Below are positions 7,501 to 13,397 of a stretch of DNA of 16,814 nucleotides, in pieces (positions within the stretch are counted from its first letter, which is position 1; the number at the start of each line of letters is the position of its first letter). This stretch comes from Thermoplasmata archaeon (GTDB lineage Archaea > Thermoplasmatota > Thermoplasmata > Lutacidiplasmatales > UBA184), in the NCBI GenBank assembly GCA_030039825.1, contig JASHUV010000197.1, positions 1 to 16,814 of the forward strand, in the 5' to 3' direction. The notes under the pieces are model-generated. The model searched no databases and had not been told where the DNA came from. It worked only from the letters and a program-made list of their open reading frames with translations. The position numbers were made by a program, and so were the translations under genes.

Positions 7501-10500
7501 TCGAGCCGCTCGTGATCAAGGGCGCGACCGTCCAGGGCCTCCTCACCTGGAACGCGGCGAACTCGAAGACCGGTCCGACCCCCATCGTCGGCGCGAGCGT
7601 CGTCCTCTACGGGACGGGCCTCTCGACGATCACCGCGACGACGGACGCCTCGGGGTCGTTCAAGGTCGCGAACGTCCCGCCGGCCACCTACAACGTCTCG
7701 CTCCTGATCCGCGGCGCGAACATCTCCGAGTCGAACATCGGGCCGACCCCGGGGAGCACGTTCAACGAGTCGCTGAGCGTCTCCGCCGGGACGGTCCTCG
7801 GCCACGTCGCCGACATCCACGGCCGGTCGGTCGCCGGGGCCCTCGTCACCCTCTCGAACCCGACGGGGACCGTCGCCGTCGGCACGTCGAACGCGACCGG
7901 CGCCTTCGCGATCTCCGACCTCGCGCCGGGGAACTACACCGTCGTCGCCACGCTCGCGAGCGCGCGCGAGGGATCCCAGACCGAGCCGGCCGACATCACG
8001 ACGTCCGGGGGGAACGCCACGCTCAACCTGACGATCGGGCCGATCGTCTCGGTCTCCGTCGAGGTGCTGAGGAACGGGCTCCCGGTCGCCCACCTCCCCG
8101 TGCGTTTCACTGAGATCGTCCCGCCGGTGAGCTACACCGTCCCCCAGAACAACACGACCGTGACCCCGGCCGACCAGGCGCAGGGGAACACCACCGTCGC
8201 GCTCACGGACGTCGACGGGCTCGCCCAGGCGACCGTCGCCGAGGGGAACTACTCGATCTACGCGCTCGGGCTCAACGGTTCGGAGGTCGAGGCCGGCTTC
8301 TGGAGCGGCTCCCTCTCGACCGGCTCCGCCGCGGTCCCGCCGATCGAGCTCGCCCCGGCCTCGAAGCTCTACGGCCTCGCCAACACCACCGGCAACTCCA
8401 CCGTCTCCTCCGTCCTCGAGGTCGCGGCGTACACGGCCGCCGGCGACACCGTCTGGGCGTTCACGAACACCTCCGACGCCTACGCGCTGTGGCTCCCCGA
8501 CGGGACCTACACGATCGAGGTCTCCTCGGTCAACCCGGCGGAGGCGGCGATCGGCAAGGTCACGGTGAGCGGCCCGACGCACTTCGACCTGCCGGCCCTC
8601 GCCGCCACGCCGATCACCTCCGTCGTGCGCGACAACGCGACGGGCCAGCCGATCGAGGGAGCGGCGGTCCACTACACCTACGGGCCGTCCGGCGGGACCG
8701 TCGTCGCCTTCACGAACCCCGAGGGGAACGCGAGCGCGATCCTCCCGACGCAGCCGTCGAACTCCGGCGGCCCCCCGCCCGACTACTGCGTGAACGTCAC
8801 CGCCCCCGGCTACGTCGCGAACGACCAGTGCGGCATCCCGGCGGGGGCCCTCCTCGGCCTCGGGCCCGTCGAGCTCGCGGGCGCCCCCGCGACGACGACC
8901 GTCACCTACACGGGCGTCGCCGCCGGCGTCCCCGTCCTCGTCAACTTCACCGCGGTGTCGGGCGGCGCCCGGAGCGCGAGCGTGTCGGGCCTCTCCCCGC
9001 TCTCGCTCGCGCTGACCCCGGGCACCTACGAGGTCAGCGCGTTCGCCCCGGGGACGGGATCGGGCCACTACCTTCCGACCGAGAGCGACCTCACCGTCAC
9101 GCTCCGTCCCGGGACGAGCGCGCCGACGATCGTCGTCCCGATGGCCTACCAGGTCCCCGCCAAGGGGAACGTGACGGTCCCGTCGGGCTCCACGCTCGCG
9201 GGGATCGCGATCTCCCTCGACTCGCGGGTGATGAACCTGACCGTCCGCGGGAACGCGTTCGAGTCGGGGTTCTACGTCGCGCCCGGGTCGTACGACTACC
9301 TCGCGACGACGACGCTCGTGCCGACGCTCCCGGGCCGGGCCGGGTTCGGCACCCTCACGGTGAGCTCCTCCGGCACGATCTCGACGGCCCTCACGCTGCC
9401 GACGCCGGCCGTCACCTTCCACGGGGCCGTCACGACCCCGGGCGGCGCGCCGCTCACCGCCTCCGGCGCGATCACGTTCGTGAACCCGGCCGGGTTCCCC
9501 TTCCGGGTCGTCACCACGAGCGGCGCCTACAACGCGACGCTGCCCGTGAACGTCACCTACCGGCCGTTCCTCAACCTCACGGCGACGTTCGTCGAGGCGA
9601 ACGCCTCGGTCACCGAGGCGCTCTCGGTGCCGATCGGGCAGATCTGCGACGTCCTGCCGCTCGGGACGGACTGCGACCTCGCGCTCTCCGGTAACGTCGT
9701 CGACCTCGCCGTCTCCGGGAAGCTCCTCCTCACCGGCTCGCCGGCCCTCCTGCCCGGTTCCCTCCTCATCGAGGGCCCGCTCCCCGCCACCTCCTCGATC
9801 GCCGTCACCACGGCCGCCGACGGATCCTTCACGGCGGCGCTCCCCCCGGGGACCTACACGGTCTACGCGAACTCCTCCTCCGGGACGTACGCCACGCTCA
9901 CCACGATCTCCGTCGCCCTCGGCGCCGCGAACGTCTTCGACCTGCCCCTGACCGCGGCGTGGGACGCCGCGCTCACGGTCCTCCCGCCGTCCGACGGCGC
10001 CTCCATCGGCTCCGTGGCGGTGACGATCACCGCCTACACGGGTCTCTCCGTCACGCTCTCGGGGGTCGGCGTCCGCACCCCGCTCGAGCTTCCGCTACCG
10101 CTCGGGACCTACTCGGTGAGCGCGTCGGCCGCCTCCTCGCCGTACGGGGTCGCGACGAACGCCACCGCGACGGCGACGCTCCCGCTCCTCACGGGCAACA
10201 GTGCGCTCGCGCTCCACCTCGCCGAGGTCCTCGTCCGGTCGGTCGAGCTCACGTTCCTCGGACCCTCGAGCGGCTCCTCGAGCATCATCGTCCCGACCAC
10301 CGGTGCCACGGTGCGGATGGGATTCACCGTGCGGAACACGGGGAACCTCCCCGTCAACATCACGGTCGACGTCGGGACGTCGATCTGGAACTGGACGGTC
10401 ACGCCCCGCAACTTCACGCTCGGCACCTCCTCGAGCGACGACGCGGCGAGCGGGGCGATCAGCGTCGTCGTGCCGGCCGGGCGGTCCGTGACGCCCCCGC

Positions 10501-11108
10501 CGCTCTTCCTCCAGGCCGACCTCGCCGGGACCTCCACCCAGATCGGACAGAGCGCGCTGCCGGCCCCGATCATCGTGACCCCGACGCCCGGCGTCGCGAT
10601 CGGCGCCTCCGACGCCGTGAAGCCGGACGTCACCCCGACGCGGATCACCTTCGACGTCTACGCCGCGAACACCGGGAACATCGCCGAGTCGGCCACCCTC
10701 GCCGCCGTCGACGGCGCGCGCCTCCAGCAGCTCGGCTGGAACGTCTCGTTCGTCTCCTCCGGCTCGGCGCTCACCGGCCCCCTCAGCCTCTCGACCGGCG
10801 CCAACCAGTCGATCAACGTCGTCCTCAACGCCTCCCACGGGTCGGCGCTGCCCCCGGGGAGCGTCACGATCTCGGCGACGATCACGAACCGCTCGCTCGG
10901 GATGACGAGCTCGACCGTCACCCTCACGATCCCGGTGCTCGCCCTGCCGCTCAACTCCTCCTCGATCACCGTCGCGGGGCCGAACGTCGGCAGCCCCCCG
11001 ACGACGCCGGACTGGCTCGTCCCCGCGCTCGTCTTCGTGCCGGCGCTCGCCGTCATCGTCCTGATGGTCGTCCTTCGGTGGCGGGCGACCCGGCGGTGGG
11101 TACGGTGA
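4515..11108 (+). CDS. aglB: Giant AglB/Stt3-type oligosaccharyltransferase fused to an Ig-like domain stack
   Basis: Membrane enzyme that transfers a lipid-linked glycan to Asn in N-X-S/T on the outer face of the cell membrane; 2197 residues. The N-terminus has roughly a dozen hydrophobic helices up to about residue 510. The first acidic motif is GGSDSFYHWR (D52), then PTGAINPREPLFDW. The external-loop TVAE motif (E370 in STVAEAQ) and WWDYG (578-582) mark the active site and sequon-binding pocket. The usual archaeal C-terminal globular part follows to about 905. From about 908 comes a non-catalytic stack of roughly ten or more beta-sandwich repeats of carboxypeptidase-regulatory/Cna-B style, with recurring G-x-P-(I/V)-x-G-A-x-V and DGSYSLxLPPGxY patterns. 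Near 1915-2000 a domain with VRNTGNLPVN follows. One membrane helix (about 2168-2187) and a basic tail RWRATRRWVR end the protein. Typical AglB is about 850-1000 residues, so the extension more than doubles it. The stop overlaps the next start (GTGA). Confidence 0.93.
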   Translation: MEPEATGWWHKHGPTLLILAAAFSLTFFIRTLWNVPLFQQYGTSYFFAGGSDSFYHWRVSDYIILNHKNLIFDPLLKYPTGAINPREPLFDWMNAIFGILFAPAFGGSAASAGMYSLELAAPLWAALSVFPLYLVGKEVSSRRTGLLAVLIWPFLVANIDSSTFGYANYLSFYTFFILVMVYAQLRTIRASGTRKWVASYTSPRSVLKGIKDYLYYETAAVRWAVFTGVAFGVVILTWQGYTFLVALVVIFLVVQMIIERIRRQDSFGLYFTTWIVGLVGFPLAFPYYYVQGDYHIWFLEPIVIYFGALLVLLPFLFLRDHPWVLSLPVLIGTSAVAVGALALASPAAFSDILSGQGYFVKTLIYSTVAEAQAPSVDSLIISYGVVTFFLAFAGLAFVGYHLIRGRFERRHMLFFIFGIISIYLPLSAAKFFYIGSAAYSLLPAEGVSRILDIGGFPTFRRNVVSLSDRRSQLSAFRRSFKVRHVLVVLLVLAIVVPNIWYAMDAGIPFNTKSQYDLQVFDSLPPPLRVSAANASSFYLGAAGGEIDTPNQYDEAGYDWLATQDTNLPEPQRPALISWWDYGFQTIAEGDHPAVADNFQNGIDPSGNFLLSQNESLAIGVLATTLLTSEAQETGMPYLPPGLNAVLAADGVNLPELHTLLANTSADIPLVEAYPSRYLPVDPSDLDSTNAMYDAVSYFLASTLSETAVAKVYDDVQAYTGWSIRYAMVDTRLIPFSGQSTGIYYAPADLTDRVIDAGGNPSAYFSVSIVGSDGNTYLEGTEPAGVTPVSYNINYTPAFYNSMIYHIFFGYDEQEVGQGTGVPWLSSGSAAGDPLEPGWMLQHFQVVYRTGYACNTPNATSGSPCFYATNVPTADEIQSKDNGTADTSPDTMFNDGGEAILEYYPGQPMSGTVTLGNGRPIADARVTVDDSWGIPHMTTLTASDGSYSLILPPGRDTVNVTTGALNPISQQGATLLGEFNITVPDAYGLSYDAPTLVEPLVIKGATVQGLLTWNAANSKTGPTPIVGASVVLYGTGLSTITATTDASGSFKVANVPPATYNVSLLIRGANISESNIGPTPGSTFNESLSVSAGTVLGHVADIHGRSVAGALVTLSNPTGTVAVGTSNATGAFAISDLAPGNYTVVATLASAREGSQTEPADITTSGGNATLNLTIGPIVSVSVEVLRNGLPVAHLPVRFTEIVPPVSYTVPQNNTTVTPADQAQGNTTVALTDVDGLAQATVAEGNYSIYALGLNGSEVEAGFWSGSLSTGSAAVPPIELAPASKLYGLANTTGNSTVSSVLEVAAYTAAGDTVWAFTNTSDAYALWLPDGTYTIEVSSVNPAEAAIGKVTVSGPTHFDLPALAATPITSVVRDNATGQPIEGAAVHYTYGPSGGTVVAFTNPEGNASAILPTQPSNSGGPPPDYCVNVTAPGYVANDQCGIPAGALLGLGPVELAGAPATTTVTYTGVAAGVPVLVNFTAVSGGARSASVSGLSPLSLALTPGTYEVSAFAPGTGSGHYLPTESDLTVTLRPGTSAPTIVVPMAYQVPAKGNVTVPSGSTLAGIAISLDSRVMNLTVRGNAFESGFYVAPGSYDYLATTTLVPTLPGRAGFGTLTVSSSGTISTALTLPTPAVTFHGAVTTPGGAPLTASGAITFVNPAGFPFRVVTTSGAYNATLPVNVTYRPFLNLTATFVEANASVTEALSVPIGQICDVLPLGTDCDLALSGNVVDLAVSGKLLLTGSPALLPGSLLIEGPLPATSSIAVTTAADGSFTAALPPGTYTVYANSSSGTYATLTTISVALGAANVFDLPLTAAWDAALTVLPPSDGASIGSVAVTITAYTGLSVTLSGVGVRTPLELPLPLGTYSVSASAASSPYGVATNATATATLPLLTGNSALALHLAEVLVRSVELTFLGPSSGSSSIIVPTTGATVRMGFTVRNTGNLPVNITVDVGTSIWNWTVTPRNFTLGTSSSDDAASGAISVVVPAGRSVTPPPLFLQADLAGTSTQIGQSALPAPIIVTPTPGVAIGASDAVKPDVTPTRITFDVYAANTGNIAESATLAAVDGARLQQLGWNVSFVSSGSALTGPLSLSTGANQSINVVLNASHGSALPPGSVTISATITNRSLGMTSSTVTLTIPVLALPLNSSSITVAGPNVGSPPTTPDWLVPALVFVPALAVIVLMVVLRWRATRRWVR
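7230..11010 (+). other. Extracellular Ig-like/carboxypeptidase-regulatory-like extension of AglB
   Basis: This is the part of the aglB reading frame after the catalytic region (residues about 906-2165). The modules are similar but diverged, for example GNGRPIADARVTV, VADIHGRSVAGALVTL and DNATGQPIEGAAVHY. Each is followed by a turn such as ASDGSYS, NATGAFA or NPEGNAS and a strand after PPG-TY or PGNY. Composition is Thr/Ser/Val/Gly-rich with very few Lys. I count about 35 N-X-S/T sequons in it, so it may itself be heavily glycosylated. It probably stands between the membrane catalytic core and the S-layer or cell exterior. Domain boundaries are approximate because I could not run a profile search. 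Confidence 0.8.
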
Positions 11109-11923
11109 GCGAACGCCCGGGCGGCCGCGCGCTCCGCCTCCTCGCCGTCCTCGCCCTCGTCGCGACCGGGCTCCTCCTCTGGCCGCCGCCGGTCGGGGCC
11201 GCGTCGCCCGCCGTGACCGGCGCGATCAGCGGTCCGACGAACGTGGGGGAGAACCTCCAGGCGAACTACACGGTGAGCGCGACCGGCGGCCCGGCCGAGG
11301 CCGTGAACGGCACGATCGTCGGCGACCTCACCTACACGGCGAACGTCTCCGGGCCGAACACCACCGGCGCGAGCCTCACGCCGGGAGCCGGCGCGATCCT
11401 CAACGGAACGGCGAGCCTCCACCTGACGGCGCCGCCGGTCGCCCAGACGATCACGCTCACCGTCGTCGTCAAGAGCTCGAACAACGCGACGGGCCAGAAC
11501 GCCTCGAACACGTTCACCTACGCCGTGAACATCGTCGAGCCGTTCACGCTGAACGCGACGATCGAGGCCGTCTCGGGCGAGTCGGTCGGGCCGTTCGACC
11601 TCACGGTGCTCCTGGACGGCGCCCCGGTCGGGACGATCCACGTGCCGACGATCTCCGCCGGATCGAACTACTCGATCGTCTTCCACTACGTCGACACGTC
11701 CCTCTCGGTCGGCTGGCACACCTTCTCGATCTCCCTCGCCCAGGAGCACGGGCTCGTCGAGTTCCCCGGCGGGGCCCAGGAGTACTCGGTCTCCTTCTAC
11801 ATCGCCGGGCCGCCGCCGAACGACACGCTCTGGTACGTCGCGGGCATCGCCGTGCTCGCCCTCACGGTCTTTATATGGTCGAGTCAGGTGGCCGCGCGCC
11901 AGCGCGGCCGCGGGAAGAAGTAG
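11105..11923 (+). CDS. Secreted, C-terminally membrane-anchored Ig-like protein coupled to aglB
   Basis: A 272-residue protein not recognised by family. The start is GTG 11105, overlapping the aglB stop (GTGA); an in-frame GTG at 11096 is less likely. A basic N-terminus (SERPGGRALR) is followed by a hydrophobic signal segment to about residue 32 ending near GAASPA. Next come about 200 residues of Ser/Thr-rich beta-strand sequence, probably two Ig-like domains (breaking near NIVEPF), then a membrane helix WYVAGIAVLALTVFIW (about 243-258) and a basic cytoplasmic tail ending RQRGRGKK. It has about ten N-X-S/T sequons, so it is likely an AglB substrate. Coupled translation suggests it may also be an accessory subunit or surface partner of the oligosaccharyltransferase; that is inference. 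The TATA box of the next transcript lies inside its last codons. Confidence 0.82.
   Translation: MSERPGGRALRLLAVLALVATGLLLWPPPVGAASPAVTGAISGPTNVGENLQANYTVSATGGPAEAVNGTIVGDLTYTANVSGPNTTGASLTPGAGAILNGTASLHLTAPPVAQTITLTVVVKSSNNATGQNASNTFTYAVNIVEPFTLNATIEAVSGESVGPFDLTVLLDGAPVGTIHVPTISAGSNYSIVFHYVDTSLSVGWHTFSISLAQEHGLVEFPGGAQEYSVSFYIAGPPPNDTLWYVAGIAVLALTVFIWSSQVAARQRGRGKK
11870..11877 (+). promoter_or_regulatory. Archaeal TATA box for the zinc-ribbon/aEF-1beta pair
   Basis: TTTATATG lies inside the 3' end of the preceding gene and is the best TATA match in the window. Initiation is expected about 25 bases downstream, near 11900, leaving a leader of about 70 bases before the ATG at 11971. It would separate the translation genes from the aglB unit. 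It overlaps codons for the membrane helix (VFIW), so a chance match is possible. Confidence 0.55.
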
Positions 11924-11970
11924 GCCTTCTTCCCCCGCCCGGGCCGGCACGGATCGAGGGGCGAGGAACG

Positions 11971-12144
11971 ATGGCGGCGGCGCCGGACGTGAGGTGCTCC
12001 TCCTGCGGCCGGGCCCTCGCCGGCCGCGGCGCGACCCACTTCCCCTGCCCGAGCTGCGGGGAGACCACGATCGGCCGGTGCGCGCAGTGCCGGGACCAGT
12101 CGGTCCTCTACCACTGCCCGAAGTGCGCGTTCGAGGGCCCGTAG
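11971..12144 (+). CDS. Small zinc-ribbon RNA-binding-like protein (COG2888/DUF1610 type)
   Basis: A 57-residue protein made almost entirely of four CxxC knuckles: CSSC, CPSC, CAQC and CPKC. These would form two zinc ribbons, and the protein ends YHCPKCAFEGP. This pattern and length match the archaeal family predicted to bind RNA and act in translation, which is often encoded next to aEF-1beta, as here. I choose ATG 11971 because GAGG (11963-11966) precedes it. The frame is open back to 11875, but the added residues are arginine/proline-rich and overlap the previous gene and the TATA box. The stop is 10 bases before the next start, so the two genes probably share a transcript. The family is recognised with good confidence; the biochemical role is only predicted even in known members. 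Confidence 0.88.
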   Translation: MAAAPDVRCSSCGRALAGRGATHFPCPSCGETTIGRCAQCRDQSVLYHCPKCAFEGP

Positions 12145-12154
12145 GCGGCGCACG

Positions 12155-12421
12155 ATGGGCGAGGTCGCGGTCCTCTTCCGCCTCATGCCGAGGGCCGTCG
12201 ACGTCGACCTGAAGGCCGTCGCGACGGCCGTCCGGGAGAGCGCGCCGAAGGGCGTCACGATCCGCGCGATGCAGACGAAGGACATCGCCTACGGCCTCAA
12301 GGCGCTCCTCGTCAGCGCCGTCATGAGCGACATCGGCGGGCTCCTCCCGTCGACCGAGGAGGCGTTCGCGAAGGTCGCGGGCGTCGAGTCGGTCGAGGTG
12401 ATGGAGGAAGGGCTGCTCTAG
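12155..12421 (+). CDS. ef1b: Archaeal elongation factor 1-beta (aEF-1beta)
   Basis: Guanine-nucleotide exchange factor that recycles aEF-1alpha from its GDP to its GTP form during translation; cytoplasmic. The 88-residue length is the normal size of the archaeal protein, which equals only the C-terminal catalytic domain of eukaryotic eEF1B. Recognisable parts are the opening strand GEVAVLFRLMPRAVDVDLKA, the central IAYGLKALLVSAVMSD and the end VAGVESVEVMEEG. Its position after the small zinc-ribbon protein is the usual archaeal pairing. The start ATG 12155 has no strong Shine-Dalgarno, consistent with coupling to the gene 10 bases upstream. It converges with the minus-strand gene, with only 21 bases between the stops and no clear terminator. 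Confidence 0.95.
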   Translation: MGEVAVLFRLMPRAVDVDLKAVATAVRESAPKGVTIRAMQTKDIAYGLKALLVSAVMSDIGGLLPSTEEAFAKVAGVESVEVMEEGLL

Positions 12422-12442
12422 CCCCGCCCGAGGCGCCCCCGG

Positions 12443-12976
12443 TCAGTCCAGGTTGCGCTTGAAGCGCTCGCCGACCTCCGTGGCGAAGTCGTGCAGCGCC
12501 TCGACGTGCCCGTCGGTCGGCCGGACGACGAGGTCGACCCGGGGTCGCCGGTCCCGCGCGCGGACCCTCCGGGTCGGCGGGCGATCGTCGTCCGGGACCC
12601 CGAGCTCCCCGAGGGTCTCGGCCGGCTCCGCCTCCCCGTCGCTGATGAGCGCGACGAGCTCGCCGAGCGTCTCCTCCGGCCCGTAGGTCCCCTTCCGCGC
12701 GACGCTCCGGCGCCACCCCCGGGCCGGGCGGTCCGCGGCGGCGACCTCGATCTCCGACCACGGTCCGACGAAGTAGCCGGCGAAGGACGTGTACTCGAGC
12801 GTCACGTGGAGGGCGAGCGTGAGGTAGCCGAGGAGGTAGCCGAACGTCACGTCCCGGTTCGCCTCGAGGACCGCGGCGATTCCGAGGGCCGTCGACCCGC
12901 CCGGGGCGTGCCGGTGGAACGGGACGAGCTCCCGGTGCGGGGGCCCCGCGGGAGGGGTGGGGCGGGCGTCCGTCAT
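12443..12976 (-). CDS. Hypothetical protein, 177 residues
   Basis: Not recognised. I start at the ATG whose complement is at 12974-12976 (MTDARPTPP). The frame stays open for 34 more codons upstream to 13078, but those are Arg/Pro-rich and run across the likely promoter. The N-terminal half contains FHRHAPGGSTALG and an uncharged Gly/Tyr/Leu-rich stretch, FGYLLGYLTLALHVTLEYTS (about 53-80), which could be a membrane or buried helix. The C-terminal half is charged, with a KGTYGPEETLGELVALI segment and the end VEALHDFATEVGERFKRNLD. It is the only minus-strand gene here, convergent with aEF-1beta and divergent from the kelch unit. Third-position GC matches its neighbours, which supports real coding. 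Confidence 0.68.
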   Translation of the reverse strand: MTDARPTPPAGPPHRELVPFHRHAPGGSTALGIAAVLEANRDVTFGYLLGYLTLALHVTLEYTSFAGYFVGPWSEIEVAAADRPARGWRRSVARKGTYGPEETLGELVALISDGEAEPAETLGELGVPDDDRPPTRRVRARDRRPRVDLVVRPTDGHVEALHDFATEVGERFKRNLD

Positions 12977-12998
12977 CGCCCGGACGGAGAGGGGCCAC

Positions 12999-13007
12999 CT
13001 ATCAAGG
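12999..13007 (-). promoter_or_regulatory. Possible TATA-like element for the minus-strand hypothetical gene
   Basis: On the minus strand this reads CCTTGATAG, centred about 27 bases upstream of the ATG at 12976. That spacing fits a leaderless archaeal transcript. The match is weak and supports the start at 12976 rather than 13078. Confidence 0.35.
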
Positions 13008-13092
13008 ACTTGACGGGGGCCGGACCGCCCCGGGCGCGGGGACCGCGGCCGCCGGGCGCGCGCGTCCGGCGGGTCCATCGACGGAGAAATGC

Positions 13093-13100
13093 AATATTTT
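13093..13100 (+). promoter_or_regulatory. AT-rich TATA-like element upstream of the small protein/kelch unit
   Basis: AATATTTT, preceded by purine-rich GAGAAATGC that could serve as a BRE, is the most AT-rich spot in the divergent gap 12977-13152. A start site near 13120-13125 would leave a leader of about 30 bases containing the Shine-Dalgarno at 13140. The rest of this 176-base gap holds a run of eight G (13113-13120) and no gene I can support. Confidence 0.5.
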
Positions 13101-13139
13101 CCGCATCCATCCGGGGGGGGTTTATGAGCGACGTCGACC

Positions 13140-13147
13140 GGAAGGAG
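13140..13147 (+). promoter_or_regulatory. Strong Shine-Dalgarno deciding the start at 13153
   Basis: GGAAGGAG ends five bases before ATG 13153 and pairs well with the archaeal 16S 3' end (CCUCC core). It selects ATG 13153 over the out-of-frame ATG at 13124, which has no such site. Confidence 0.7.
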
Positions 13148-13152
13148 CGTCG

Positions 13153-13389
13153 ATGTCCGACGCCGAAACCGCGCAGAGCTTCCGAGGCTACCTCCCGTCG
13201 TTGGCGATCTCCGGCGGGGTCCAGGGGCACCTCGCGACCCCGTCCCTCTACCTCCCCGGTCCGGACGTCCCCCTCCGGCCCCCCTCCCCGAGGCGGAACA
13301 AGGGACCCGTACGCGGCCGGCCGGACCCCTCGCACGCCTCCGATGGCCCGGTCGTCGTCATCCCCCTGCTCGGCCTGACCACGCTCTAG
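13153..13389 (+). CDS. Small hypothetical protein, 78 residues
   Basis: Not recognised. It has the best Shine-Dalgarno in the window (GGAAGGAG), a TATA-like element upstream, and a stop 8 bases before the kelch gene, so it is probably the first gene of that transcript. The protein starts MSDAETAQSFRGYLPSLAIS, then has Gly/Pro-rich segments (LYLPGPDVPLRPPSPRRNKG), and ends in an uncharged hydrophobic tail, GPVVVIPLLGLTTL. No signal peptide, cysteine or clear domain is seen. It may be a leader or small partner of the kelch protein. Coding is likely but not certain, since spurious frames are common in such GC-rich DNA. Confidence 0.6.
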   Translation: MSDAETAQSFRGYLPSLAISGGVQGHLATPSLYLPGPDVPLRPPSPRRNKGPVRGRPDPSHASDGPVVVIPLLGLTTL

Positions 13390-13397
13390 GGAAGGGG

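Noticed and set aside
6213..9422. A very long open frame on the minus strand (1069 codons) opposite aglB
   Set aside because: Its translation is dominated by Arg, Gly, Asp and Val with no domain or helix pattern, and it mirrors the codon bias of the plus-strand gene. Long antisense frames are expected at this GC content.
12491..13378. Open frame including an ATG at 13124 just after TTT, possibly leaderless from the AATATTTT element
   Set aside because: The product is Arg/Ser/Pro-rich without structure, while the other frame starting at 13153 has a strong Shine-Dalgarno and more protein-like composition.
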